Below, piece after piece: positions 45,097 through 55,203 of a stretch of DNA of 64,000 nt. The translations under genes were made by a program, and so were the position numbers. The DNA is from Amoebophrya sp. A120. Taxonomy: Eukaryota; Sar; Dinophyceae; Syndiniales; Amoebophryaceae. Location: the NCBI GenBank assembly GCA_905178155.1, contig CAJINV010000002.1, positions 5,932,476 to 5,996,475 of the forward strand. Reading direction: 5' to 3'. The notes beneath the pieces are model-generated. The model was not told the origin of the DNA. It did no database searches and worked only from the letters and a program-made list of their open reading frames with translations. The first letter of the stretch is position 1. Each line of letters starts with the position of its first letter.

Positions 45097-46076
45097 TAAA
45101 TCCAAAGTCGCCGAAGATTAATTCTTTTTCAAATCGAATTCAAACCAAATTCAAAACTTCAATGTTTCAGGTCCTCATGGTGCCACTGGACACCTGTGGC
45201 GAGGGTCAATCATTTTGCAAAAAAAGTCAGCAGCTGACATGCCTCACCACAGAACCTGACCCAGGTCTGGTCGTCATCCCAAGGAGTGCGCGCTTTGGTT
45301 CCAATAGTCGCAAGCAGACTCCCACTACTCATCGCCCGCTCCTGGTGTTGTACCGCTCGCACACCATCCTCGGCGAGCATGTAACGTCAACGATCTCACC
45401 GAGCGCCCTCCGCCGGTTTGTGAAAGGAAAGCGCCAAACAGAGCCTAGCTCACCGGGAACCCCTCCCGCCGGCCGCAGGCAGCAAGGGGCCGGGCCGCGG
45501 AGGTGGGAGACACCACATCCAAAGGCCACACTACACGAGGGGGCTACACTATGCTACTCGCCCGGGTGAATATGAAAAATGATCGCCCAGCCTTTAGGAG
45601 GGCGCATTGCTTTTGTTGCAGGGCGAGAAAAGAGACGCCTGGCCCTTCGGTTACCACCGTCGCGGCCCGCGCGCGTCGAACTCCCGAGACCACCATGTGC
45701 GGAGCAGCAACTACCGCAGAGACAATAAATCTCCCTGAAGCAAGACAATTAGCCACGCAGCGACAGCATTGGGCGTGGGCGACCACACTCACAAGCGAGC
45801 CCGGCGGCCTCGCTTGTCGGGCTTCCAGCCATCCATTCCAAGCGATGCCACAGGCCTTCGCGCTTCGATGCGCTTTGCCAAAACACGAAGAAGGACACAG
45901 GGCGCGCGGCATTGCTAGCCCTAGCTGGCGAATGAAAGACGAATATTGTGCGCGCGCGCAGCGCGCGCGCCCCCAGAATACCTTTGCCGCTGCTGCTGCG
46001 GGGGCTACCTGGCGGCATTCATGCATGCTGGCAGTCGAGTGGCCCAGGCCCTAGAGTCAAGGCGTGGCTTCGCCGT

Positions 46077-46151
46077 CGAAACCACGAATTTCTCTTGTGC
46101 GTTTTAGATTCTGTAAAATCAAACAAACAAGTTGCTCAAGAAAATCATCTT
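46077..46151. repeat. Dispersed 80-bp repeat, copy 2
   Basis: Same core as copy 1 with TTGCTCAAG in place of TTGTTCAAG. Followed by GTGAA tandem repeats. Confidence 0.85.
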
Positions 46152-46763
46152 TGAATCAAGTGAAGTGAAGTGAAGTGAAGTTGAAAAGATCTCCTTTCCG
46201 AAGCTTGCGCCCTCGTCCAGAGATCCCGGCACTGTTACGCCGTCCCACGGAATCAGATAGTTTTGCATGCAACGTGGAACAGACCTAGGTGGGTTTAAGG
46301 ACCCAGGTGGCATTCGAGAGACCCAGAGAGAGGACCGGACGCAGGAAGAGCAACCACTGATGCTAGAGGCAGTGGACCTACGGGCGCTCCCCAGTCCCCC
46401 TCCAGGGATCCGGACTCCCCTTGGGACACATGGAAAAACCGAAGGCAGCTGAGGTGCACGCGCTCAGCTGTCAGACAAACCGATGATACCCCTTCACTGG
46501 CAGGAAGTCCCTCAAGGTATCACAACACTTCCGGGGGGAAGCGGCAAACCGCCTTACCTACATACGTACCGACGAGAACTACATGCTGGCCAGGCAACTT
46601 AGAATGGGAAAGCTGGGATAACTTACCAACCCGGAACAAGAAAAGATAACAACTGACCACCGCAAGAGGCACCCTGCTAAAAAATAGTAAAAGCCGCCCG
46701 CGGGCAAGGACTAACAGCTTAAAGGTAAGGGGGGACTCAGCAGCAAGCAGACAGAACACGACT

Positions 46764-46911
46764 TATCCTGTGCAAAAGTATCGCACTCGTAGTAATAGCA
46801 ATCCTGCATTACAAATTTTTTCCGACGGTAAATCCGCATGATAAAATTTATTTCCCACGCTGAAGAAATTTGTAATGCATTTATACGAGTACGATACTCT
46901 TGCAATGCACA
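46764..46911. mobile_element. Introner-like element, family B, outside any recognised gene
   Basis: TATCCTGTGCAAAAGTATCG ... GATACTCTTGCAATGCACA; direct repeat CGACT (ACACGACT if edges are read loosely). It lies in the repeat block, where I see no exon on either side. Confidence 0.85.
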
Positions 46912-47181
46912 CGACTAGACTGACTACCACGACGGCACAATGCACCACCGAAACCGAATATCCGAACTGAGCGATGACACAAAGAAGAAGAACCCATGAA
47001 ACACGACAAACATAAACACCACGTAGGGGGGACATCTAATCAGCAGGAAAAGTGCTAGAGACTGCCCGCACATCAGGGACAAGAGCAGCACATCTTTTCC
47101 CGCCGAATTTGTAAGCAGGCGTGCAATATTCTAAACACAATGAACCAGAACTGTACCTGGGAAGCCAAGGTAACCAAACAG

Positions 47182-47252
47182 CGAGTTTTTCTGGTGCGTT
47201 TTAGATTCTGTAAAATCAAACAAACAGGTTGTTCAAGAAAATCATCTCTTTC
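47182..47252. repeat. Dispersed 80-bp repeat, copy 3
   Basis: Core preserved; the upstream CCACGAATTTCTC part is diverged. Confidence 0.85.
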
Positions 47253-47470
47253 AAGATTGAACCGCCAGGGTCCCTCGAAAACCCAACGGACAGACACCAC
47301 GTCCGCCCAAAGCCACGACGCATGGGGCCAACGCAATTCCATTTCCAAGGCGGCCGAGAGGGCCCAGATGCACCCTCTCCCCTCGATTGATCGGGCCTGA
47401 TTGGTGCCTAACATAAAACATATCATGCCACAGACCACACCAATACCAGAGCGATCACGCAGAGTGCCCA

Positions 47471-47640
47471 ATTTCAAAAGGAAATTGGCGGGCCTAAGCA
47501 ATTTCAAAAAGAAATTGGCGACCTGAACGGAATTCAAAAAGAAATTGGCGGGGTTGATGGAATTCAAAAAGAAATTGGCGGCCCCGAGACAATTCAAAAA
47601 GAAATTGGCGGATCTGGGCAATTTCAAAAAAAAGTTGGGA
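47471..47640. repeat. 30-bp minisatellite with variable 10-bp part
   Basis: Six units of exactly 30 bp: a conserved 20-bp core (AATTCAAAAAGAAATTGGCG) and a 10-bp variable part. On the minus strand each unit reads ANFFLN plus four residues. Confidence 0.9.
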
Positions 47641-47738
47641 ATAAGTTGGAGACAAGTTCAAAATTAGTTGGGTCAGGGATTCTTAGTATGGGAAACAGAA
47701 AAAAGTTGGCTTCCAACTTATTTCCAACTTTTTTTTGA
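47624..47738. repeat. Inverted repeat, about 27-bp arms
   Basis: Arms at 47624-47650 and 47711-47738 (AAAAAAAAGTTGG and CCAACTTTTTTTT cores) around a 60-bp loop, directly after the minisatellite. Confidence 0.75.
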
Positions 47739-48077
47739 ATCTGGCGAAGGGAGATTCCTCAAGACCTGGATCCTCTTGAGTTGGCGTGCTTTACTGCATG
47801 CCCCTTCAAGTACGAAATCCCCCATCCGAACCGCTGTCGAGAAGCCTTTCGGCGTGAAGGTCGACCCTATCAATGCCCCGCAAGCTACGCCCCAACACCC
47901 TGAAAGGAAGAGGGGCAGGAAGCGATCACGAATGAAAGCCTTTACACAAAAAGCGCGCATCCGAAAAAATAAACCCAAGCCCCGCTCAATTTCACGGAAA
48001 AATGAAAAGTGCGTCTTTTTGAATTCCTTTTGAAATCATTTTGCATTGTTTTTAGCATAAGGCGCTTTGGAGTTAAT

Positions 48078-48159
48078 CGAAGCCACGAATTTCTCTGGTG
48101 CGTTTTAGACTGTTCTGTAAAATCAAACAAACAGGTTGTTCAAGAAAATCATCTTCTTC
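48078..48159. repeat. Dispersed 80-bp repeat, copy 4
   Basis: Long form with three extra bases (GACTGTTCTG). Confidence 0.85.
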
Positions 48160-49161
48160 ACCGAGGCCAGGGCCTTCAGCCAGGCATTGCCATTGGTGGC
48201 AGGCAGGAGCCTCCGTTCTCCTGGTTGTGGGCAGAAAAACCGCGATGAGCGAGAAACCCCGCACTCATGCCCCGCCGGCCCGGCTATGTTCCTTCCAAAA
48301 TCCATGTAGCAAACAGCGCCAAGATGCAAGCATCCCAGAAAATGTCAACACCTCAACCGGTCACCCGCAGCTCCCGGTCAACACCTCAACCGGTATTTGA
48401 GGCCAATCACCCGCAGCTCCCGGTATTTGATGAGGCCAACGCGTCCTCGAGATCCAAAACAGGGAGCGGAACAACAGGAGGGCGAAACCATCTACATCCA
48501 CCAAGCCAGCCCAGCACATGATCGCCTGAAATAGAGGCGCCCGCGCGCTGCACCTTCCGACGCAACCTCCTGACCGACGGCTCCAAAACAGGGGCGACCA
48601 GACCCAGCGCTGCCTGGCCTATAACACCCAAGGCCCACTTGCACCCGACCCGGAATTAGGACCCCCTGACGGAGAGGGGAGAGCTACACGTAGCGGCGCT
48701 TGCTACGTATGACGCCTGTCATTGACAATTCTGGTGCGAAATGGAGATAGCTACGAAAGCCAAACCAGGGCACTGCCGAGGCTAGCATGCCGACCAGGAA
48801 GCCCGTGCCAGAACAAATACGGGCGGAAAAGAACTCCAGAGCCGCTGCCCAAAAATGTGAAAGAAAACCTAACCCAAAGATAGCCCCACCAAAACGCCTT
48901 GCAGTTTGTAGCGAAAGTAGTTTGCCAACCGACACAAAGAAAGCACCCGAGCAATTCCTTCCAGAAGATGAGACACCGGCGGCGCGCCGCCCAATCCAAA
49001 AGCCGCCCAGGCGCCTGGGTTTGTAATCAGAGTCCGAAATTGCCAAGAGAGAAACTTGCTTGGTGCGTCGCTGAAACTCCGGCACACGGCCTCGTCGTGC
49101 CAAAGCTGAAATGCCAAGCCCCCTAGTACCCGGCCACCTCCTAGTCTGACCCCCCGGATAC

Positions 49162-49243
49162 AGAAACCGCGAATTTCTCTGGTGCGTTTTAGACTGTTCT
49201 GTAAAATCAAACAAACAAGTTGTTCAAGAAAATCATCTTCTTC
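49162..49243. repeat. Dispersed 80-bp repeat, copy 5
   Basis: Long form as copy 4, followed like it by TTCACCGA. Confidence 0.85.
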
Positions 49244-49556
49244 ACCGAAATAACAAACATGCGCGCTCGTCTGCTTCACCGAAATAATGAAGAGGCTGAC
49301 ACGTCAAAGTAGGTTGCTCAAGGCGAGTAGCCAGGCGCAATTCGCGATGGGCGAAGAGCTCGCCCGAAGTCCCCATCTTTCCATCTGTGCACGTTGCAGA
49401 AGTTGCGTCTTCCTGCCAACCGCTCAACTTTTCACAAACAGGAAGGGAGGCCAACCCAAATTCGCCAGCAGCCTCAGAGGCCAACTGATTAGAAAAGGGA
49501 CCGGCCCGCTGGCGGCAGGCCGGTGCCTTTCATCGACAACCCCAGACTGCGGCCGG

Positions 49557-49694
49557 GGATTTCAAACGACAGTCGGGAATTTCAAACGGCTAATCGAGAT
49601 GCCGGCCATTTTCAAACGGTTGATCGAGAATCTGGCCAATTTCAAACGGTTGATCGAGATTCTGGCCAATTTCAAATGGTTGATCGAGATTCGG
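49557..49694. repeat. Second 30-bp minisatellite
   Basis: Units starting at 49578, 49608, 49638 and 49668 with core AATTTCAAACGGTTGATCGA, and a partial unit before. Plus-strand reading ANFKRLIEIL. Confidence 0.88.
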
Positions 49695-50415
49695 TCAAGA
49701 GTTGGTCCAAACTCGGTCCAAATTTGGTCCACATATACGTATCCGTGTCTGGATCAATTTTGGATCAAATTTGGACCAAGTTTCCTCTCCGGCAAAATGG
49801 AGTGGCGAATCAACCAGGACTGCCCGCGAGGGAGCGCATCCAACTCAGAAATAAAGCAGTCCACGCACCAGCGCCAATCAGCCATGTTTTTGGCGTGTCC
49901 CAATCTCCTTACGCCGCCCGCAGCTATTGCGAAGCTTCTGAAAGCTTCGCGAGAAGCGACCACGGCGAATTGCTTCTGTGTCTCGCCAAGTGCGGCACAC
50001 ACCAAGGACCGGCCGAGCCCGCGGACGCGGGCATGTGCTGACATGTCATGTGGAATCCTACACGGCCCCAGTGGGGGCCGCGCATTTACGCAACCCCTAC
50101 CCCTCACATACACTCCAAAAGCCGCCCGGGTGCGCGCCATTTGTGGCGCTTGTGCGTCGAAATGGGTCGATGACGGTAAGAAAGGCGCACACAACGCGCC
50201 GTCAGACTCGGCCACATCGAGAGCTATCTAAAAAAGCGAAGTAGAAAACTGCGCGCTGATGCCTTCCTCTGGGCGCGCGAAATTCGACTTGAATCGGCCA
50301 CGCGCGCTCCGTGATTTATTTCTGCCGGGCGGCGGCAAAGCCTGAAGTTCCAAACTTTTGAAATTGATTTGAATTGCGTTGCATTTACTTTTAACGCCGC
50401 CTGCTTCTGAGTTAA

Positions 50416-50457
50416 TAAAATCAAACAAACAAGTTGTTCAAGAAAATCATCTTCTTC
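50416..50457. repeat. Dispersed 80-bp repeat, copy 6, truncated
   Basis: Only the AAAATCAAACAAACAAG to CATCTTCTTC half remains. Confidence 0.75.
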
Positions 50458-50845
50458 AAACAGGAGCGAAATTTCATCGAATCTAGGATTTTTTTTATCG
50501 GAACTACAGGTAAAGGGTCGCTGGGAGCTACAATCTCAATTGGCTAAAGATATCGCATCTTGCTGGAAATCTTCTCAAAACTAGCTCACAACCATCAGAT
50601 CAAAGATACAACACCTCCCATAAACTCGCGATCTCCTGCGGCTGCGCTTTCGAGAGAAAGTAGGTGTACTCACTCTTATCTCATGGTGAACGTTTTGTCG
50701 TGTGATCCCCGTCGTCATCAAGGTCAAAACTTCAACAATCCGTTTAGTTGTAGAACTAGGATTTGGCTTAGGCTTTTGTTCTCAACGAGTTCTTCGTCTG
50801 TGGTAAACTACTTATTCTCTTTTTCTGTCCCATCATAATTCTTCA

Positions 50846-51337
50846 TCAGAAGAAAGCCGCCACTTTCTTCTTGGTTTGCTCATCCATTTTCGATGATGAA
50901 TTTGAGCCACACACTAGCTCGTCTTCTGCCGTATGATCTTCCGTTCGGCTGGTGTCGTTTTCCTCCATCGCGGCAGCTTTGTTCACAGTCGTGGTCAGAG
51001 TCAGTTTTACTCGTTTCTCGTTCTTCGGGAGGGCGAAATTTGGGTTGCTGTTCCGGACGATTTTTTTCTCACCGTCTAGTTGTACCCCGTCCTGCTCGTT
51101 GTCGGAGTTCGCGTCCTGGAAGTCTTCGTTGTGGTCGTCATCTCCACCTTCACCCCTGTTTTCCGAACCGGAAGACTTCATGTACGAGTACACCGCCGCG
51201 GCACCTGCACCCACGGCCAAAACCGGGGCGGCAGAAAGCATCGCTGATCCGCCGACCACCGCAGCAGCACCACTGGCGACCGCGGAAGCGCAACCCGGTG
51301 CGCACATGCCGGCGGCGACTGGAATTAAAGCGGCCAT
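50846..51337 (-). CDS. Small membrane protein with acidic tail
   Basis: A 163-aa intronless ORF from the ATG at 51337. Residues 1-50 are Ala/Gly/Val-rich and hydrophobic, with a central GG (PVAAGMCAPGCASAVASG and AMLSAAPVLAVGAGAAAVYS), likely a membrane hairpin or glycine-zipper pair. The remainder is polar and acidic (GEGGDDDHNEDFQDANSDNE) and ends basic (EQTKKKVAAFF). No family recognised. It sits next to the 6.7-kb repeat block, on the same strand as its neighbours. Confidence 0.5.
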   Translation of the reverse strand: MAALIPVAAGMCAPGCASAVASGAAAVVGGSAMLSAAPVLAVGAGAAAVYSYMKSSGSENRGEGGDDDHNEDFQDANSDNEQDGVQLDGEKKIVRNSNPNFALPKNEKRVKLTLTTTVNKAAAMEENDTSRTEDHTAEDELVCGSNSSSKMDEQTKKKVAAFF

Positions 51338-51806
51338 GGTGATGAAGATGGGGATCGATAGAGAAAGTTTAATATTGAAGTTTTCTTGCAATTACAACGA
51401 GGCAAGGTTTATTTTGTTGTTCTCTTACGACAGTCACAGTTAGGGTTCCTACATCTCGTTCTCGTGCTTGACATTGTCATGATTTTGAGAGCAAAAAAGG
51501 AAATATCCATGGTCGATTTTGTTGGACTGAAAGCGATGTAAGCGAGTGTTGTTTCAAGAACTTGTGAAGAAAGATGCGTTTGTTCTATCTGGGCTACTCA
51601 CACTCTCTCTCGCGACAAACGAATTCTGTTTTATACGAGAAAAGCTTTGCGAGTCATAAGATTTCTAAGGAACAGGAGACTCATACGCGAACGAGTCACC
51701 GCATGTGGCGGTAGCCTCTATTGGTGGCGTAGATCGCACCACTCGAGTGTTCATTTGAACGTCTCGTTACTATGTCTTTGGCCGGTTATGCCGTGCTACC
51801 AGTTTC
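51338..51806. other. Intergenic
   Basis: 470 bp between two minus-strand genes; nothing recognised. Confidence 0.5.
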
Positions 51807-54518
51807 TTACTTGCAAAACACTTGGCCCTTTTGTTCGAGTCTGGTACATTCAAGTAGAACCTGGCCACCGGTACTAGGATTTGGTGCTCCCGTTTGCTGG
51901 CTTTCGTCGCTTTTCAAAAAAGGACTGTTCGCTCCTGAGTCGTGCGGATCTACATCCTGATTTGCCTCATTGACTGCGCTAGCGTTACTGGCAAAGTCTA
52001 TTCTTATTGCAGCCTGACGAAGTTGCGGTTCCTCTCCAATCTCCCTCCCCGTCTCCGTGCGACTGCTTTGCGGCGCAGTTGTGGGAGCCTGCTCTACTGC
52101 ATTGGTTATCGCGTAATTATCGGCTCCTCCTGTCGGACTAGTAGCTTTCGCGCTTGCGGTCGGGGAAGATGTTCTCGGCGCCAACTCCACCTTCTCACCG
52201 TCCACATCGAGACAAGTAATTTTCCGCAAATTGTGTCCACAACACAGAGAGGTGCAAGCGTTTTTCCCGTTGAGTCCAGTGTTGCAGTTCACGCGCAAGC
52301 CCGAACAACGAAACAAGCGGAACGTTGCTGGCTTACTTTCCGTAACTTCATTTCTCGAGGGTAGCAGCTCCAGAATCGTCCCCTGTTCCAGCGAGAGCAG
52401 CACTTGCGCCAGCTTCACTCGGCCAATGTCCCCACTGCAGAACAACAGCCACAGAAACCCGTCGTCGCATTTCGCGGCCGGACAGGGCGCCTCTATCTCG
52501 CTGCACAACGGAAGTGACGTCGCCCACAGCATGGTGAAATGGGTTTGCGAGATTTTCTTCCAGGGAGGTAAAACGTTTGGCGAGGCGGTCGGTGGTTGTG
52601 TCGATGCATTTGTTGGAAGCCAAACGATCTTTGTCCTCTCCAACACGCCCTGGAATCGTTTCTCCGCGGCGGTACAGGGAGCTACGTTCTCTTTGAAGAC
52701 CTATAGATTGCGATATGGATTTTTCGTGTGCTGTATACACAATACATCAAGAATGAGTGGAGGAGCAGCCACTCCTGGTGAAGGTGATGCTTGGCCCCCA
52801 AGAACCACCTCAGAAGCGTATGCGAACAAAATCATACCTCATCCCCCTGATATTCCACTTCCGCCGTGTAGACCCGGTATTTGATCAAATTTCTGACCGC
52901 GTACAGAGTAAACCGGAGCGAACCGATGCACCGGAGCCACTCGCTCTCCAGATCCAAGTCTGCCAGAATGCCGATCGTCAAGTGAAGGAAGAACGGCCGG
53001 GGGGGTGGTGTTGTAGATGTAGTCCTGCTTGCGGGGGAGCTCTTACTTTTGTCAAACATGGAAAGTTTCCACAAGTCTAAATCTCTTTTCCTGTTTTTCA
53101 CAAGTGCCAAAGCCGCGGATTCGACCGACAGTGGTTCCTTGGATAGGGCCAGCAGCGTGGAGACCAGGGCATTCCCGCTCCCCGCCGGAATGTGCGCGAT
53201 CGGGGTGGCGAGGGGACTGTTGTGTATCAGCTTTTCATTTTCTCGACCATACGAGGAGTCATTGGCATCACGGTCATTTTGCAACTGACAATCGTACAAG
53301 CCCTGGTAGATTTCGTGCACCAATCCGTCACCGGACAGAACAGCGATCGCGTCGTAGGAAGCATGTTTATCTCGACTTGTGGGGTCGTTTCTTGACGCGA
53401 CGGCGCCAAATTTCTGACCTACGTATCCGTGGGAAAAATCACTTCTAGTACCAGCATGAGCTTTATTATCAATGTGCACACGTCCCAGCAATAAAGCCAC
53501 GACAAGCAGCACCGCAATCAGACAGGACATGCCTCAATGTTGAAATAAAGTCAACTTCACAACAATGTGATGCTCGGGATGCTGGTAGGAAGTGCACAAT
53601 CTCCCACATCGATACCACAAATTCCCTTGCGTGTCCCGCGTACTGGGTCGGCACAAAATCAACATCAAGCTGAAACTTCTGCTCCAGCAAGGGTTTGAGC
53701 TTCCGCTCCCACAGCTTCAAACTTTTCCCGGAACCGGATTTTGGATTCAAAAAAAACAAAATCTTTCTCGTCGACGTTTTGCTTCTTGGTGCAGCTGTGT
53801 CGACCCCAGTTGATAGAGAAATAGACCCCGAACAAGAAAGTAGCGCCCACGTGTTGATCCTATCCACTACCTCTTTCGGATCCGCGGGTGGCTCGACGGC
53901 GAAGAGAAGCTGCTGTTGATCTTTGGTTGTACCCGGGGCACCAGCGGCTTGTTGCTGCTGAAGCCCCCGGTGGACTTGCTGCGGAAAGAAGGGTTTCGGG
54001 ACCCCCACGTCGCTTTCCTTCGGCACGCAGGGCAGGCAGCAGCAGCTTTCGCTGTCGAGAAAATGGGGCTGGCGGAGCAAAGGATAGTGGTGGAGGAAGA
54101 CTAAGAAATTCTGTTTATTCGCCGGATCGACAACCGCCGCCGCTCCGTAGACATCCTCCTGGGCAAACACCAGCTTCCCTTTCCCGTCTGCCAAAGTGAG
54201 AACCAGCAAGGAAGAGCAAGTGGCTGGGTCTGTATTTTCGTCCTCGGTGTCTTTCTTGTTTTCATCAGCTCCGACGAGACGGATCTCGTGCTGGTCTTCG
54301 TTCAATTGCGCTAATTCTCTTGAAGTAGAATTATTGCCCCCAAAAGAACTTCTCAGTCTTCGCCTCTGCTCCTCGCGGGTCGTGGGTACAAACTCGATGC
54401 TTCCGATCACTCTTCGATTTGGAGAAGAGGCTGTAGTTGGTGCACCAGATGACCCTTTATCGGTATTCGCAGCCGGAGCAGTGCTGCTCGACGAGGAGGA
54501 GGAAGCGACGCCGGTCAT
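51807..54518 (-). CDS. SPHK: Sphingosine (long-chain base) kinase family protein
   Basis: Three exons, 54518-53616, about 53413-52838 and 52700-51807, joined by GT-AG introns; lengths are all multiples of three, 790 aa. The lipid-kinase (DAGK-type) motifs are in order: ILFFLNPKSGSGKS, then AIAVLSGDGLVHEIYQGL, then IAHIPAGSGNALVSTLL. The following FLHLTIGILADLDLESEWLR and RFTLYAVRNL match the region specific to sphingosine kinases (AWG..ADVDLESE..R..G..RF). The C-terminus holds the expected SDG-like and DGE-like patches (KCDDGFLWLLF, CLDVDGEKVEL) and a low-complexity tail. It should phosphorylate sphingoid bases with ATP. The N-terminal 240 aa are an extra low-complexity extension. The acceptor of exon 2 (GGTCAG|AAA) is my choice among several; an alternative would retain a hydrophobic stretch encoded near 53520. 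Confidence 0.85.
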
Positions 54519-55203
54519 GATAAAGCAACAAAGTGAAGCTGGAACAAGAGGGTAAGGCTACATTCCACAACGAGGATTTTTGTGCGCAAGAAGAACAAAC
54601 ATCAACACAACTTCTACTTCTTGACGATAGTTATACGAATTAAGTACTAGAATCACGATCACCAGCGGCGTTGCATGAAAAAAAGTGCAGAATCACGATA
54701 AAAATGGACTCAAACTCAGTGCCTCCCTCGTCGGACAAAAAACATCAGAATCATGATGGCCATGACGATCGTAAATTATTATATTGACCGGTCGAACAGT
54801 GTATTTCTGATTGTTGCTCCGCGACGGGGTCAAGGTCGTGCGTCGCGACGTTGAGCTCTACAGTGTGTTAATTTCCAGTTTAATTGTTCGTTTCTGAAAT
54901 GAGATAGAGATGGCGTCGAACTGAGGGGACAACTGTCACAATTGATATTCTTGTCACCAGCGCCGTTGTCTCTCGTCTCGCATGTAGATGAGTCCGTCGA
55001 GCTGTTGGCAGTATTGCCTTTTTACACAAAAATGCATTTTGAAAAGGAAAAACCAAAACGCAAAAAAAAAGCGAAACGCGAGAATAATGCATCGCTTGAT
55101 GAAGGATACCCAGCTACTTGAAACGGTTCGTAGTGCATTCCTCATTTTTTTGGAAACGTCTTGTCATCTATCAGCAATATAGAAATCTGAAGCTGGCAAC
55201 ACT
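54519..55203. other. Intergenic
   Basis: 685 bp, AT-rich at the right; no supportable gene or RNA. Confidence 0.5.

Larger units (their letters stand above)
44157..50845. other. 6.7-kb gene-free repeat block
   Basis: Alternating GC-rich and AT-rich segments with six copies of an 80-bp repeat, two 30-bp-period minisatellites, an inverted repeat, a GTGAA short tandem (46157-46180) and one introner-like element. Long ORFs in the GC-rich parts run on both strands with biased composition and are not called. Confidence 0.6.

Noticed and set aside
47471-47640. CRISPR-like array
   Set aside because: Spacers are only 10 bp, the core is 20 bp, there are no cas genes, and the surroundings are eukaryotic.
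49287-50231. 314-codon plus-strand ORF over the second minisatellite
   Set aside because: No recognisable domain; openness is explained by a 30-bp repeat in frame and GC-rich flanks.
45018-50457. Spliced-leader RNA gene cluster
   Set aside because: The spacing suggested it, but I found no match to the conserved dinoflagellate leader ending in GGCTCAAG in any copy.
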